Notes: generated from the letters alone by a model not told the origin. A stretch of DNA of 64,000 bases from Streptomyces sp. Ag109_O5-1 (GCF_003814875.1 NZ_RKQF01000001.1:1488001-1552000); one strand, 5' to 3'; shown: positions 21,092 through 30,311, counted from the stretch's first letter. Program-made: numbers and translations.

Positions 21092-21805
21092 TTACGGCGC
21101 CTCGGCAACATGTCCTGCCACACTGTCACCGCAGGCGTCCCAACCGCCCTCCTGCGGCCCCCGAGTGACGACGCCGAGCGCGTCGGCGAGCTGTTCACGG
21201 TGCCGGCGCAGCGCTTCGGGGGTGATGCCCTGCCCGGCCACCGCCTGGGCGAAATCATCGGTCGCCACCTTGAGTACGGCGCTCATGGCGGCAGCCTGCA
21301 CACGGACGTCGAGCGCGTCGACGGGTCTGCCCGTGCGTTCGGCGAGCACTTCGGTGAACGTCTCCTCCGCGCGCTCCCGGAGCATCAGATAGGCGGCTCG
21401 CAGCCCGGGTTCGTCCTGCGTCATCCGGATCACGGCGAGCACTGCCTCGGTGTCCCCGCCGGACGGCGAGGCGAGTGCGGGCCGGTATGAGGCGCGCAGG
21501 TGCTCTGTCAGGCCGACTTCGGGCGGCCAGGCGTACAGGACCGCCCGGAAGGCACCGATCGACTCGGTGAGCAGCGGCTCCACGCAGCTCTCCTTGGTGG
21601 AGAAGCAGCGCCACAGCGTGCGTTCCGAGACTCCGGCCGCCCGCGCGATCTGCGCACCGGAGGTGGCGGCCACGCCCTGCTCGGCGAACAGCCGGACCGC
21701 ATGGCGGGAGATGTCGAGGCGCTGCCGTTGCCGTTGCCGGTCACTCACCGGGGGCCGCCCACGGCGGGGGGCTATCGGACCGCTTTCCACCGTCACGTCC
21801 TCCAT
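21092..21805 (-). CDS. TetR family regulator
   Basis: A 237-residue TetR-type repressor. The N-terminal helix-turn-helix is at about 25-70 ('ISRHAVRLFAEQGVAATSGA', then 'AGVSERTLWRCFSTKE'); the C-terminal ligand domain follows. The ATG at 21805 lacks a clear ribosome site; a GTG at 21790 with GGAGG eight bases upstream is an equally good start. It is divergent from a cytochrome P450, and an 11-bp inverted repeat between them is a likely operator, so it probably represses that P450 and itself. Confidence 0.88.
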   Translation of the reverse strand: MEDVTVESGPIAPRRGRPPVSDRQRQRQRLDISRHAVRLFAEQGVAATSGAQIARAAGVSERTLWRCFSTKESCVEPLLTESIGAFRAVLYAWPPEVGLTEHLRASYRPALASPSGGDTEAVLAVIRMTQDEPGLRAAYLMLRERAEETFTEVLAERTGRPVDALDVRVQAAAMSAVLKVATDDFAQAVAGQGITPEALRRHREQLADALGVVTRGPQEGGWDACGDSVAGHVAEAP

Positions 21806-21849
21806 CGGGCGATCCAAGCATGCCTGCGCCGGGCGACTGGCCGAAATCA

Positions 21850-21872
21850 TTATTGGCAGTCACTGACAATAA
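21850..21872. promoter_or_regulatory. Operator-like inverted repeat between TetR and P450
   Basis: TTATTGGCAGT - C - ACTGACAATAA: 11-bp arms with a single mismatch, in the 121-base divergent promoter region. It is notably AT-rich against its surroundings and has the size of a TetR dimer site. Confidence 0.7.
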
Positions 21873-21926
21873 AGTGCTACGGTCGAACTGCCGGAAGATC
21901 GCGTTCCGAGGTCCAGGAGGAGGACC

Positions 21927-23141
21927 ATGAACGTTGCCGCCGAGCCTTCACAACTACCTTTCGCACGACCGAACGTGCTCGATCTCGCGCCTCTGTACGA
22001 GGTGCTGCGCCGCGAGGCGCCGATCACGCCGGTCACCACACCGGCCGGGGACCCGGCCTGGCTGGTCACCCGTTTCGAGGAGGTGCGCGACCTCCTCAGC
22101 GACAAACGGTTCGGCCGCTCCCATCCCGAGCCGGAACGGGCGTCCCGCATCACGACCGCCGCGGTGCAGGAGGGCCCCTCGGGCAACTACGCCACGGAGG
22201 AGGCCGACCACACACGAATGCGCCGACTACTGACCCCGGCCTTCTCGGCCAGGCGCATGATGATGCTCTCCGATCACGTGCGGCATCTGGTGGACGGCTG
22301 TATCGACCAGATGCTCGCCGAACGGGCCGCCGCGCCCGACGGGGTGGTCGACCTGTATACCGGACTGGCCTTCCCGGTGCCGGTCGCCGTCATCTGCCGA
22401 CTGCTCGGAGCACCCGAGAGCGACCGCGAACACTTCGCCTCGCTGTCGGAGCGCATGGCGAATCACGCCATCGGCGACGCGGCAGCCCACCGGGCGCGGG
22501 ACGAGTTCAACGACTACATGATCGGTCTCGCCGAGGCCAAACGCTCCCGGCCGGGCGAGGACGTCATCTCCGACCTCGCACGCGCCCAGGAAGCCGACGA
22601 GGACTTCGACTACGCCGAGATGATCCGGCTCTGCGTCGGGCTGCTGTTCGCCGGGCACGAGACCACCGTCAACCGCATCGGCCTGGGCACGCTCTTCCTG
22701 CTCACCCGCCCCGACCAGTGGCGGGCAATGACCGCCGACCCCGCAGGCCGGGTCAACGCCACCGTCGAAGAGATCATGCGCCTGGGCGCGCCCGGTGACC
22801 TCGGTCTGCTGCGCTACGCCCACACCGACGTCGTCGTCGACGGAGTCACCGTCCGGCGCGGCGACGCCGTGATCCTTTCGATCAACTCGGCCAACCGCGA
22901 CGCGTCCGTCTACACCCACGCCGAGACCTTCGACCCCGACCGTCCGGAGCGGAACCATCTCGGATTCGGCCACGGCGCGCACTTCTGCATCGGAGCCAGC
23001 CTGGCCCGCACGGAACTGCGCATCGTGTTCGCCACCCTGGCCGGCCGGCTGCCCGGTCTGCGACTCGCGAAGGAGGTCGGCGAACTCAAGCTGCGCACCA
23101 CCCTCACCGGTGGCGTCAGCGAGCTTCCCGTGACCTGGTGA
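21927..23141 (+). CDS. Cytochrome P450
   Basis: A 404-residue class I bacterial P450. The I-helix 'AGHETT' is at 242-247, the K-helix E-x-x-R at 282-285, and the heme loop 'FGHGAHFCIGASLAR' with the axial Cys at 354. No redox partner gene lies next to it. ATG start with AGGAGGA upstream ('CCAGGAGGAGGACC'). Substrate unknown; control by the divergent TetR suggests induction by a small molecule, perhaps one that it oxidises (inference). Confidence 0.95.
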   Translation: MNVAAEPSQLPFARPNVLDLAPLYEVLRREAPITPVTTPAGDPAWLVTRFEEVRDLLSDKRFGRSHPEPERASRITTAAVQEGPSGNYATEEADHTRMRRLLTPAFSARRMMMLSDHVRHLVDGCIDQMLAERAAAPDGVVDLYTGLAFPVPVAVICRLLGAPESDREHFASLSERMANHAIGDAAAHRARDEFNDYMIGLAEAKRSRPGEDVISDLARAQEADEDFDYAEMIRLCVGLLFAGHETTVNRIGLGTLFLLTRPDQWRAMTADPAGRVNATVEEIMRLGAPGDLGLLRYAHTDVVVDGVTVRRGDAVILSINSANRDASVYTHAETFDPDRPERNHLGFGHGAHFCIGASLARTELRIVFATLAGRLPGLRLAKEVGELKLRTTLTGGVSELPVTW

Positions 23142-23213
23142 AGGCTGCTGGGGCTCACGCCACTTCTACGAGTGGAACGGGCTTCTCTGGGGTTTTGATG
23201 GCTGTCTGTATTG

Positions 23214-23353
23214 CCCTCCCCGCTGACCGGCTGGCTCGTCGACCGGTACGGCCGTACACCGATAGCCGCAGCCTCCGGCCTCACCCTCCCCGCTGACCGG
23301 CTGGCTCGTCGACCGGTACGGCCGTACACCGATAGCCGCAGCCTCCGGCCTCA
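23214..23353. repeat. 70-bp perfect tandem duplication
   Basis: Bases 23214-23283 are repeated exactly as 23284-23353, followed by six more matching bases. The unit encodes part of the MFS D-R-x-G-R loop, and 70 is not a multiple of three, so it breaks the frame. Confidence 0.93.
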
Positions 23354-23631
23354 CCCTCCTCGCCGCCGGAATCAAATCACCGCTGCCGCGGCTGGGGTGG
23401 AACCTGGGCCTCGTCTCCGGCACCGCGATGATCATCGATGCCGTGCTGCTGGCCACCCGCGCCGAGAACCAGGGCATGGCCGACGTCTCCATCGCCATCG
23501 CCGGCGCCACCGGGGGCTTCAGCTCCGGCCTTGTCGTCTCCGCCTCCGGCTACCCCGTCCTCGCCCTCACCGGCGGCATCCTCGCTCTCGCCGTCCTCCC
23601 CGCGATCGCCACCAGTGCGAGCAGCCGGTGA
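23214..23631 (+). pseudogene. MFS transporter C-terminal remnant with internal duplication
   Basis: From 23290 an open frame reads 'LTGWLVDRYGRTPIAAASGL' (the MFS D-R-x-G-R loop) and continues through three hydrophobic helices to '...LAVLPAIATSASSR' with a stop at 23629-23631. No start or N-terminal half exists. The 5' side is a second copy of the same 70 bases, which throws the first copy out of frame. This is a decayed fragment of an exporter; it lies downstream of the P450 and might once have exported its product. Confidence 0.75.
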
Positions 23632-23820
23632 CCCGGCCGGCCCCGTCGGGGGGAAGCCGGCCGCCCTCACCGTCGACGGCACCGGGCACCGTCGTCCACG
23701 TCTTCGCCAGAACCTCATCTGCCCGATGCTGAACTCGACAGAGACCGCCAACCCGTCCTCGGCGGCCTCCAGCCAATGGAGGCGGTGCGGTGGATCAGCT
23801 GCGGTGCCACGCCGGTGCGG

Positions 23821-24270
23821 TCACTTCCAGTCGCTGTTCGATGGCGCCGTCGCTGTTGGCTCCGTTTCTTGGGCGGCCGCTTGCTTGTGCTCGATGAGGG
23901 CCGTGGTACCGGCTACCACCGCAGAAAGAGCCACGGCGGCGGACAGCATGGCCGAGGTACGGCTGACGTCGCGCCGCAGGCCCGCAGCCAGGAAAGCGGC
24001 GGCATCGACCGAGTCCATGACGATGTTCACCGCAAGAAACTGCTGCTGTTGGGGCCGGGTGAAACTGTCCATCCGTTGCAGTCCAAGCCCGAGAGCTGCG
24101 TTGCGGATCGCGAACATCCGCGAATAAGGGATCGCGGGGGTACCGCTGGCCGTGAGCTGGAAAGCCCGCGTGGCCAGCCGCGGGGTGAACAAGTGGGTGG
24201 CCGCGACGATGAAGCGCCCGGTCGTCAGTGCTCTGCGGGAAGGAACCAGGTGGAGGGGGAATTTGGGCAT
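23821..24270 (-). CDS. Small conserved-looking membrane protein
   Basis: A 149-residue protein with three or four hydrophobic segments ('FAIRNAALGLGLQ', 'FLAVNIVMDSVDAAAFLAAG', 'MLSAAVALSAVVAGTTALI') and a charged tail. It resembles the small membrane proteins grouped under DUF4267, but this was judged by eye only. ATG 24270 has AAAGGA seven bases upstream. It sits between the MFS remnant and an SDR gene on the same strand; a link to the latter is uncertain because a 330-base gap separates them. Confidence 0.6.
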   Translation of the reverse strand: MPKFPLHLVPSRRALTTGRFIVAATHLFTPRLATRAFQLTASGTPAIPYSRMFAIRNAALGLGLQRMDSFTRPQQQQFLAVNIVMDSVDAAAFLAAGLRRDVSRTSAMLSAAVALSAVVAGTTALIEHKQAAAQETEPTATAPSNSDWK

Positions 24271-24604
24271 GGGGAATCCTTTCAATCCGGAACGGGCCGG
24301 TCAGTTGTTCAGGAGGTGGCGGGTCAGGAATTCGACCTGGTCCGCAACGACGGCGTCGAACGCCGGCAGGCCGCTCATCCTGGGACGCTTCAGCGCGAGT
24401 CGGGGCGGGCGAGGCCCGAAGCGGCGTCGAGGCTGTCGATGGCGGTTCGGGCCTCGGACACCGGGGCGGCGATCGCGGCGGCGGCCAACAGAGTCACCGC
24501 ATTGGCCCTAGGCCGAATCGGCTGCTTGCCTTCGGCTTCGCGGGAGACGGGAGCCCACTCGGCCCACTCGGTGAGGTGTTGCCGGGGGAAGGATTTCTCT
24601 GGGG
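24271..24604. other. Interval without a supported gene
   Basis: Open frames exist on the minus strand, one ending 'VEFLTRHLLNN' at about 24302 and one ending at 24390, but neither has a start, a ribosome site and a recognisable fold. Likely degenerate sequence between two minus-strand genes. Confidence 0.45.
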
Positions 24605-25324
24605 TCAGAGCCCGGCGACGACGCGTCGTAGTGTGCCCGGCGCGATGCGCAGCATGGCGGGCATGACTTTCGTCTGGCCGGGGAATGCCATGTTCCGCCG
24701 TCCCCGAAGAGCCTTCATCGTGACCGCCGCTACCTGTGCGGGAGTCAGTTTCTTCCCCGTGGCTTCGGCGTTCATGGGTGTGTCCGTGGACGGTGGGAGG
24801 ACCTCGAGGACATGGGTGCCCTGCGGGGCGAGTTGACGGCGCAAGCCGTCCGCAAAGCCGTGCAGGCCGGCCTTCACCGCGCCGTGGGTAGGCGCGCGAG
24901 TGGGCGAGACCAGAGCGAACCCCGAGGTGATGAATACGATCGCGTCTGGCTCTGGCCACCGCTCGAGCACTTCACCCGTCAAGTGGATGGGGGCGGTGAG
25001 GTTCAGCGCCACCTCGGCATCGAGAGTCGCATTGGGGTTCTTGCCGGCTGCATAGTCTCGTTCCTCGAACGTACCGGCGTTGTTGACCAACACGTCCAGA
25101 CGCCCAAAGCGATCAGCGACTGCTTGCAGCAACGCTGCCCGGTCAGCTGCGTCCGTCACATCGGCTCGCACGGCCAGCGCCTGCGGGTGTGCCTGCGCGA
25201 ATCGGTCAAGTGCAGCCTGCGAACGTCCGCACACGACGACAGACGCCCCGAGCTCCACGAAGGATTGCGCGAGGCTCAAGCCGATGCCTGAGGTTCCGCC
25301 AGTGATGAGTACGGTCTGTGACAC
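24605..25324 (-). CDS. SDR family oxidoreductase with His in place of the catalytic Tyr
   Basis: A 239-residue short-chain dehydrogenase/reductase of the DltE-like type. The cofactor loop 'TGGTSGIG' is at 8-15 and 'NNAGT' at 81-85. Catalytic Ser134 and Lys151 are present, but the Tyr expected at position 147 of S-x12-Y-x3-K is His (CAC codon). Start GTG 25324 has AGAGGTGG upstream. It faces a TetR gene over two palindromic sites and is likely repressed by it. Whether it still catalyses hydride transfer is open. Confidence 0.88.
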   Translation of the reverse strand: MSQTVLITGGTSGIGLSLAQSFVELGASVVVCGRSQAALDRFAQAHPQALAVRADVTDAADRAALLQAVADRFGRLDVLVNNAGTFEERDYAAGKNPNATLDAEVALNLTAPIHLTGEVLERWPEPDAIVFITSGFALVSPTRAPTHGAVKAGLHGFADGLRRQLAPQGTHVLEVLPPSTDTPMNAEATGKKLTPAQVAAVTMKALRGRRNMAFPGQTKVMPAMLRIAPGTLRRVVAGL

Positions 25325-25345
25325 GGTTCCACCTCTCTGTATAGC

Positions 25346-25392
25346 GTACTGATCGGTACGAAACACCGTAGCACATCCGTACCGATCGGTAC
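25346..25392. promoter_or_regulatory. Paired TetR operators between SDR and TetR
   Basis: GTACCGATCGGTAC (25379-25392) is a perfect palindrome and GTACTGATCGGTAC (25346-25359) differs at one base. They are 33 bp apart centre to centre (three helical turns) in the 88-base divergent promoter. Confidence 0.8.
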
Positions 25393-25412
25393 CGAAGGAG
25401 TAGGATGAAGAA

Positions 25413-26021
25413 ATGACCTCGCCAAAACCGGTCCCTCCTGGCAGGCCTCGCGCGTTCGACATCGACGAGGCACTCGATCGTGCAGTCCTGGTGTTCTGGT
25501 CAAAGGGTTTCGAGGGCGCCAGCCTTGACGACCTCACCGAAGGGATGGGTATCAGCCGCCCCAGCCTGTACAGGGCGTTCGGCAGCAAAGAAGACCTCTT
25601 CTACAAGGCGCTGGAGCGGTACACCGAGGGCTTGACCGCCTACTTCGCTCGAGCTCTGGCAGAGCCCACGAGCGCAGCAGTGGCTACTGCTGTGCTCCAC
25701 GGGACGGTCGAGGCGGCAACCATGCCGGGATTGCCCACGGGCTGTCTTGGCGTGCACGGCGCGTTGGCTACCGGGGATGAGAGCCGCCCAGTCCGAGACG
25801 CGCTCATCGCATGGCGCGAGGAGGGGATAGCCCACTTGACGCGCCGGTTTCAACAGGCGGTGGACGCCGGTGACCTTCCGCCTTCCACAGATCCTCATCT
25901 CCTTGCGCTCTACCTGAGAACAGTCGCCAATGGGATTGCCGTCCAGGCTGCGAGTGGTAGTTCCCGCCCTGAGCTGCTGCAGGTCGCGAACCTCGCGTTG
26001 GGCAGCTGGCCAAAGCTGTAG
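25413..26021 (+). CDS. TetR family regulator
   Basis: A 202-residue repressor. Helix-turn-helix at about 15-60 ('LDRAVLVFWSKGFEGASLDD', then 'MGISRPSLYRAFGSKEDLFY'), followed by a C-terminal domain of the AcrR / TetR_C_16-like kind. ATG 25413 has GAAGGAG-type purines upstream ('CGAAGGAGTAGGATGAAGAA'). It is divergent from the SDR gene and two palindromes in between match its expected sites. Confidence 0.92.
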   Translation: MTSPKPVPPGRPRAFDIDEALDRAVLVFWSKGFEGASLDDLTEGMGISRPSLYRAFGSKEDLFYKALERYTEGLTAYFARALAEPTSAAVATAVLHGTVEAATMPGLPTGCLGVHGALATGDESRPVRDALIAWREEGIAHLTRRFQQAVDAGDLPPSTDPHLLALYLRTVANGIAVQAASGSSRPELLQVANLALGSWPKL

Positions 26022-26234
26022 TCAGCCAGTCAGCCCGGGATCTGCGCACGTACTTCGGTTTTCCGTGGTTCGCGCGAGGCCGGTGTGACTGGCGCGACGG
26101 ACGGAGGAGCTGCGGGTGCGGCGGTAGCGGGCGGTTCCGAGGGTGCGCGGGATGCCGACGCTTCGACGGGGGCTGGCGAGACAGCGCGTGCCGGGGCCGA
26201 GGCACGCAGTCAACTACCGATGATCAACTGTTCA

Positions 26235-27158
26235 TCAAGCCGTGCGTGCCGACGGCATCCCGGCTCTCGCCCTTGTCGCGTCGGTGCCCCAGCTGGCCAG
26301 CAGTCGTAGTGCCTCCGCGGAGGGGGAACCGGGTTCGGCGTGGTAGGTCGCCAGTGTCTGTTCGTGGTCGTCGGCCAGGTGGAACGACTCGAGGCGGAGG
26401 TCGAGTTCGCCGACGAGCGGGTGGTGCAGGCGCTGGATGCCGTGGCACTTGTCCTTGACGTCGTGGGCGGCCCACAGTCGCCTGAACTCCTCGCTCTTCA
26501 CGGAGAGTTCGCCCACGAGCGCGGACAGCCGGGGGTCGCCTGGATGGGAGCCGGCGTCCATGCGCAGCTGAGAGACGACGTCGTTCGCTTTTTGCTCCCA
26601 GTCCACGAACAGGTCGCGGTACTCGGGCCTGAGGAACACCAGTCGTGCCCAGTTCCGCTCGTGCGCGGGCAGCTCGGCCCAGTCGCCGAAGACCGCCGCG
26701 GCCATCCGGTTCCAGGCGAGTATGTCCGAGCGCCGTCCCACGAGGATCGCCGGGCCGCCTTCCATGGTGTCCAGCAGCGTCCGCAGGGGGCCCCGCACCT
26801 GCTGGGTGCGGCCGGCCGGCTTCTTCTTGTGCTGTTTCGGCTTCGCCAGGTGTGTGAGGTGGGCGTGCTCGGCGTCGCTCAGCCTGAGCGCGCGGGCGAT
26901 GGCGTCGAGGACCTCCGCCGACACGTGCCGCCCGTTGCCCTGCTCCAGGCGGGTGTAGTACCCCACCGACACCCCGGCCAGTTGCGCCAGCTCCTCGCGG
27001 CGCAGCCCCGGCACCCGCCGGTGCCGCCCGAAGTCCGGCAGGCCCACGTCCTCCGGCTTCAGCCGGGCCCGCCGGGTGCGCAAGAACTCACTGAGCTCGG
27101 CACGCGGGTCCAGAGCGCCGTCGGCGGGCTCGTGCACCGGTTCGGGGTATTCGTCCAT
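26235..27158 (-). CDS. XRE family regulator with MmyB-like ligand domain
   Basis: A 307-residue regulator. The helix-turn-helix is at about 45-100 ('LRREELAQLAGVSVGYYTRL' then 'EQGNGRHVSAEVLDAIARAL'), and the rest is the MmyB-like PAS-fold domain ('ILVGRRSDILAWNRMAAAVF', 'HPLVGELDLRLESFHLADDH') thought to bind a fatty acid or other ligand. ATG 27158 begins MDEYPEP; a longer frame to 27197 is less likely. It faces the aldehyde dehydrogenase gene across 173 bases, an arrangement common for this family, which usually controls the divergent oxidoreductase. Confidence 0.92.
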   Translation of the reverse strand: MDEYPEPVHEPADGALDPRAELSEFLRTRRARLKPEDVGLPDFGRHRRVPGLRREELAQLAGVSVGYYTRLEQGNGRHVSAEVLDAIARALRLSDAEHAHLTHLAKPKQHKKKPAGRTQQVRGPLRTLLDTMEGGPAILVGRRSDILAWNRMAAAVFGDWAELPAHERNWARLVFLRPEYRDLFVDWEQKANDVVSQLRMDAGSHPGDPRLSALVGELSVKSEEFRRLWAAHDVKDKCHGIQRLHHPLVGELDLRLESFHLADDHEQTLATYHAEPGSPSAEALRLLASWGTDATRARAGMPSARTA

Positions 27159-27331
27159 GCCTCGAGTATCCCCGGTCGGACGCACACCAGCCTGCACCAG
27201 TCAGTGGTAGGCACAGCGGATGTACACAAAGCCGTGACCTGGGTGAATACCGGATCGTCCAGCACGCTGGCCACTGTGCCCGGCTGGAAGGCAGCCGGGG
27301 CGTGGCTTGCATCAAGAACGGAGCACACCCC

Positions 27332-28678
27332 ATGACCGCAACACAGGGGACCGAGTCGAGGACCCACCAGACGGAAACGGTTGCGGAGGTGGTCGGCCGT
27401 CTTCGTACGACGTTCAACACCGGCGTCACCCGCCCACTGGACTGGCGCGTCGACCAGCTGCGGCGGCTGCGGGCCCTGCTGGTGGAGAACGAGCAGGAGC
27501 TGATCGAAGCGCTCTGGGCGGATCTGAGGAAGAACGCCGCCGAGGCGAAGATGCAGGAGATCGACTTCACCGTCGCCGACATTGACGAGACGCTGGCGAA
27601 TCTCGAGAGCTGGCTTCAGCCCCGCCCGGTGGAGGTTCCCGCCCACTTCGGTCCCACGACAACGGCCTACACCACGTACGACCCGCTCGGGGTGGTCCTG
27701 GTGATCGCTCCGTGGAATTTCCCGCTGCACCTTCTCATCGACCCCATCATCGGCGCCCTGGCCGCCGGGAACACCGTGGTGGCCAAGCCGAGCGAGATCT
27801 CGGTGCACACCTCGGCGGTCGCTTCACGCCTCCTGCGCGAGTACTTCGACCCTGACGTGCTCTCGGTGGTCGAGGGGGGCGCCGAGGAGACCACGGCCCT
27901 CCTGGCGCAGCGTTTCGACCACATCTTCTACACCGGCAATGGCACGGTCGGCCGGATCGTCATGGCCGCGGCAGCCAAACACCTCACCCCGGTCACGCTC
28001 GAACTCGGGGGCAAGTCGCCGGTCTTCGTGGCGCCCGACGCCGACGTGGACGAGACCGCGAAGCGGCTGGTCGGCGCCAAGTTCGGCAACGCGGGGCAGC
28101 AGTGCATAGCCCCCGACTACGTGCTGGCCGATCCTGCCACCGCCGCCGCCCTGGTCCCCGCCCTTCGCGCGGCGGTCGAAGCCCAGTTCGGCACCAGCCC
28201 GCAGGCCTCAGCCGGCTTCGGCCGGATCATCAACGAGCGGCACTTCGACCGGCTCACGCGTCTGCTGGACTCCGGCCGGGCGGCGGTGGGAGGCCGGCAC
28301 GACCGCGACGACCTGTTCATCGCACCGACCGTGCTCACCGATGTCGACCCCGCATCGCCGGTCATGCAGGAGGAGATCTTCGGTCCGATCCTCGCCGTCG
28401 TCGAAGTCGAAGACCTTGATGCCGCCATCGCCTTCATCAACGAACGCGACAAGCCCCTCGCGCTCTACGCCTTCACCGAGTCCGAGGCCACCAAGTCGCG
28501 CCTGTTGAACGAGACGTCCTCCGGCGGCGTCGCCTGGGGCCAGCCGGTGATGCAACTGCTCATGACCGGCCTGCCGTTCGGTGGCGTCGGCGAAAGCGGC
28601 ATGGGCCGCTACCACGGCCGGTACTCCCTGGAGACGTTCAGCCACCTCAAGGGTGTCGCGGACGTCCCGCTCAGCTAG
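27332..28678 (+). CDS. Aldehyde dehydrogenase, class 3 type
   Basis: A 448-residue NAD(P)-dependent aldehyde dehydrogenase. Glu224 in 'TLELGGKSP' is the general base and Cys258 in 'GNAGQQCIAPD' the nucleophile; 'FYTGNGTVGR' is the cofactor loop. The length and the end motif 'PFGGVGESGMGRYHGRYSLE' place it in the ALDH3 group, acting on medium or long-chain or aromatic aldehydes. ATG 27332 has CGGAG eleven bases upstream. Probably controlled by the divergent MmyB-type regulator. Confidence 0.94.
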   Translation: MTATQGTESRTHQTETVAEVVGRLRTTFNTGVTRPLDWRVDQLRRLRALLVENEQELIEALWADLRKNAAEAKMQEIDFTVADIDETLANLESWLQPRPVEVPAHFGPTTTAYTTYDPLGVVLVIAPWNFPLHLLIDPIIGALAAGNTVVAKPSEISVHTSAVASRLLREYFDPDVLSVVEGGAEETTALLAQRFDHIFYTGNGTVGRIVMAAAAKHLTPVTLELGGKSPVFVAPDADVDETAKRLVGAKFGNAGQQCIAPDYVLADPATAAALVPALRAAVEAQFGTSPQASAGFGRIINERHFDRLTRLLDSGRAAVGGRHDRDDLFIAPTVLTDVDPASPVMQEEIFGPILAVVEVEDLDAAIAFINERDKPLALYAFTESEATKSRLLNETSSGGVAWGQPVMQLLMTGLPFGGVGESGMGRYHGRYSLETFSHLKGVADVPLS

Positions 28679-29145
28679 CCTCGCGCTTTCGTGCACCAGG
28701 CTGTCCGACGGCGATCGGCCGGTGCAAGTGCCTCAGGCCGGTGAGAATCAGGAGCGCTGAGAGCGCTGTTCCCGCCACCGCCCAAAGCGGGTTCCAGGTG
28801 AAGCCGGGTATCGGTCCTCTTCGCGGGGGCGCGTCGAGGGAGTCGGTCGCGGCGCGGGGTGCCGACGCCGATCCGTACCGGCGCCGGCGGCGGCACCCAT
28901 GACTTCGTCGCCTGGCTGACTGCTGATCGTGCGCAAGGAGCGAATACCCCTGCTCCGGCATGCGGTTCTCACCGCGTTCGCCGCCGACACCACCCACACC
29001 CCGATCGCGGTCCTGGAACCGCGTCACCGTCAGCGGGCCCGCGCCTGCCCGAGGACCGCATCCGCGCCTTCGCCGGGACAGCGTGGACCCCTGCGTCGCA
29101 GACCTTCATCCCGTTTCCCTCCCTGTTGCAGAAAGAAAGAAAACC
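28679..29145. other. Interval without a supported gene; possible membrane-protein remnant
   Basis: On the minus strand a frame ending at 28671 contains a hydrophobic stretch 'LWAVAGTALSALLILTGL' that looks like a C-terminal membrane helix, but no upstream domain or start supports it. The right side is the leader of the ene-reductase gene. Confidence 0.4.
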
Positions 29146-30258
29146 ATGCCTGTCAACACTTCAGAAGTTTCGCCCGTCCCGTCACTTTTCTCCCCCGTCT
29201 CTCTCGGGAAGATCGAGCTCGCCAACCGCATCGTCATGGCACCGCTGACCCGGGTCCGGGCCGGTTCCTCCGGCATCCCCGGGGACCTGATGGTCGAGTA
29301 CTACCGGCAGCGGGCGAGCGTCGGGCTGATCATCACCGAGGGCACCTACCCCGACCACGCGTCGCAGGGGTATGTCGGTGAGCCGGGCATCGCCACCGAC
29401 GAGCAGGCGGCCGGCTGGCAGCGGGTGTTCGAGGCGGTGCACGCCGAGGGCGGCCGCATCGTCCTGCAGATCATGCACGCCGGCCGCGGCACCCACCCCG
29501 ACATCAACGGCGGCCGACGCATACTCGCCCCCAGCGCGATCGCCATCGACAACAAGACGTTCACCGAGAAGGGCGAGCAGCCCTACCCCGTACCGGAAGC
29601 GATGACCACCGCAGAGATCCGTGCAGCCCTGGAGGACTTCGTCACCGCGGCCCGCCGAACCATCGAGGCGGGAGCGGACGGCGTGGAAATCCACGGCGCC
29701 AACGGCTACCTGCTCCACCAGTTCCTCTCCCCGGCGGCCAACCAGCGCACCGATGGATACGGCGGCTCGCCGCACAACCGCGCCCGCTTCGTCGTCGAGG
29801 TCGTCACCGCGGTCGCCCAGGCCGTCGGCGCCGAGCGGGTCGGGCTGCGGATCTCGCCGGAGATCGTCCTCGGGGACGTCTTCGAGACCGACCGGGACGA
29901 CGTCCTGGCCACCTACGGCACCCTGCTCGACCAACTGCGCCCGCTGGGCCTGGCCTACCTCTCCGTTCTGCACACCGAGCCGGGCGGCGACCTGGTGCAG
30001 GAGCTGCGCCGGCGCTTCGACGGCAAGCTGATCGTCAACAACGGCCCCTTCGGGGGGCAGACCACCCGCGAGCAGGCGCTCCAGCAGATCGAGGCCGGCC
30101 ACGCCGACGCCGTGGTCGTGGGCCGGGCCCTCATCGCCAACCCCGACCTGGTCGAGCGCTGGCAGGGCGGCCACCCGGAGAACGAGCCGCGGCCGGAACT
30201 GTTCTACGGGCCGGGCGCCGAGGGCTACACCGACTACCCCTTCCTCGAAGCGGCGTGA
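29146..30258 (+). CDS. Old yellow enzyme family ene-reductase
   Basis: A 370-residue FMN oxidoreductase of the alkene reductase (NemA/OYE) family. Substrate-anion residues His183 and Asn186 lie in 'EIHGANGYLLHQF'; 'VMAPLTRVRA' near the N terminus and 'VVVGRALIANPDL' near the C terminus complete the FMN barrel. Such enzymes reduce activated C=C bonds, quinones or nitro compounds with NADPH. ATG 29146 follows a GAAAGAAAGAAAA purine run. It ends at a long hairpin. Confidence 0.94.
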   Translation: MPVNTSEVSPVPSLFSPVSLGKIELANRIVMAPLTRVRAGSSGIPGDLMVEYYRQRASVGLIITEGTYPDHASQGYVGEPGIATDEQAAGWQRVFEAVHAEGGRIVLQIMHAGRGTHPDINGGRRILAPSAIAIDNKTFTEKGEQPYPVPEAMTTAEIRAALEDFVTAARRTIEAGADGVEIHGANGYLLHQFLSPAANQRTDGYGGSPHNRARFVVEVVTAVAQAVGAERVGLRISPEIVLGDVFETDRDDVLATYGTLLDQLRPLGLAYLSVLHTEPGGDLVQELRRRFDGKLIVNNGPFGGQTTREQALQQIEAGHADAVVVGRALIANPDLVERWQGGHPENEPRPELFYGPGAEGYTDYPFLEAA

Positions 30259-30270
30259 GGCCCACGGTCA

Positions 30271-30311
30271 CGCCTGTCCATGCGGCAGCCCCACTCACCC
30301 ATGGACAGGCG
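30271..30311 (+). terminator. Terminator hairpin after ene-reductase
   Basis: CGCCTGTCCATG and CATGGACAGGCG form a perfect 12-bp stem around a 17-base loop, 13 bases past the stop codon. Confidence 0.75.

Noticed and set aside
28671..29027. 119-codon minus-strand gene after the aldehyde dehydrogenase
   Set aside because: Only one hydrophobic helix at the end looks protein-like; no ribosome site or conserved start.
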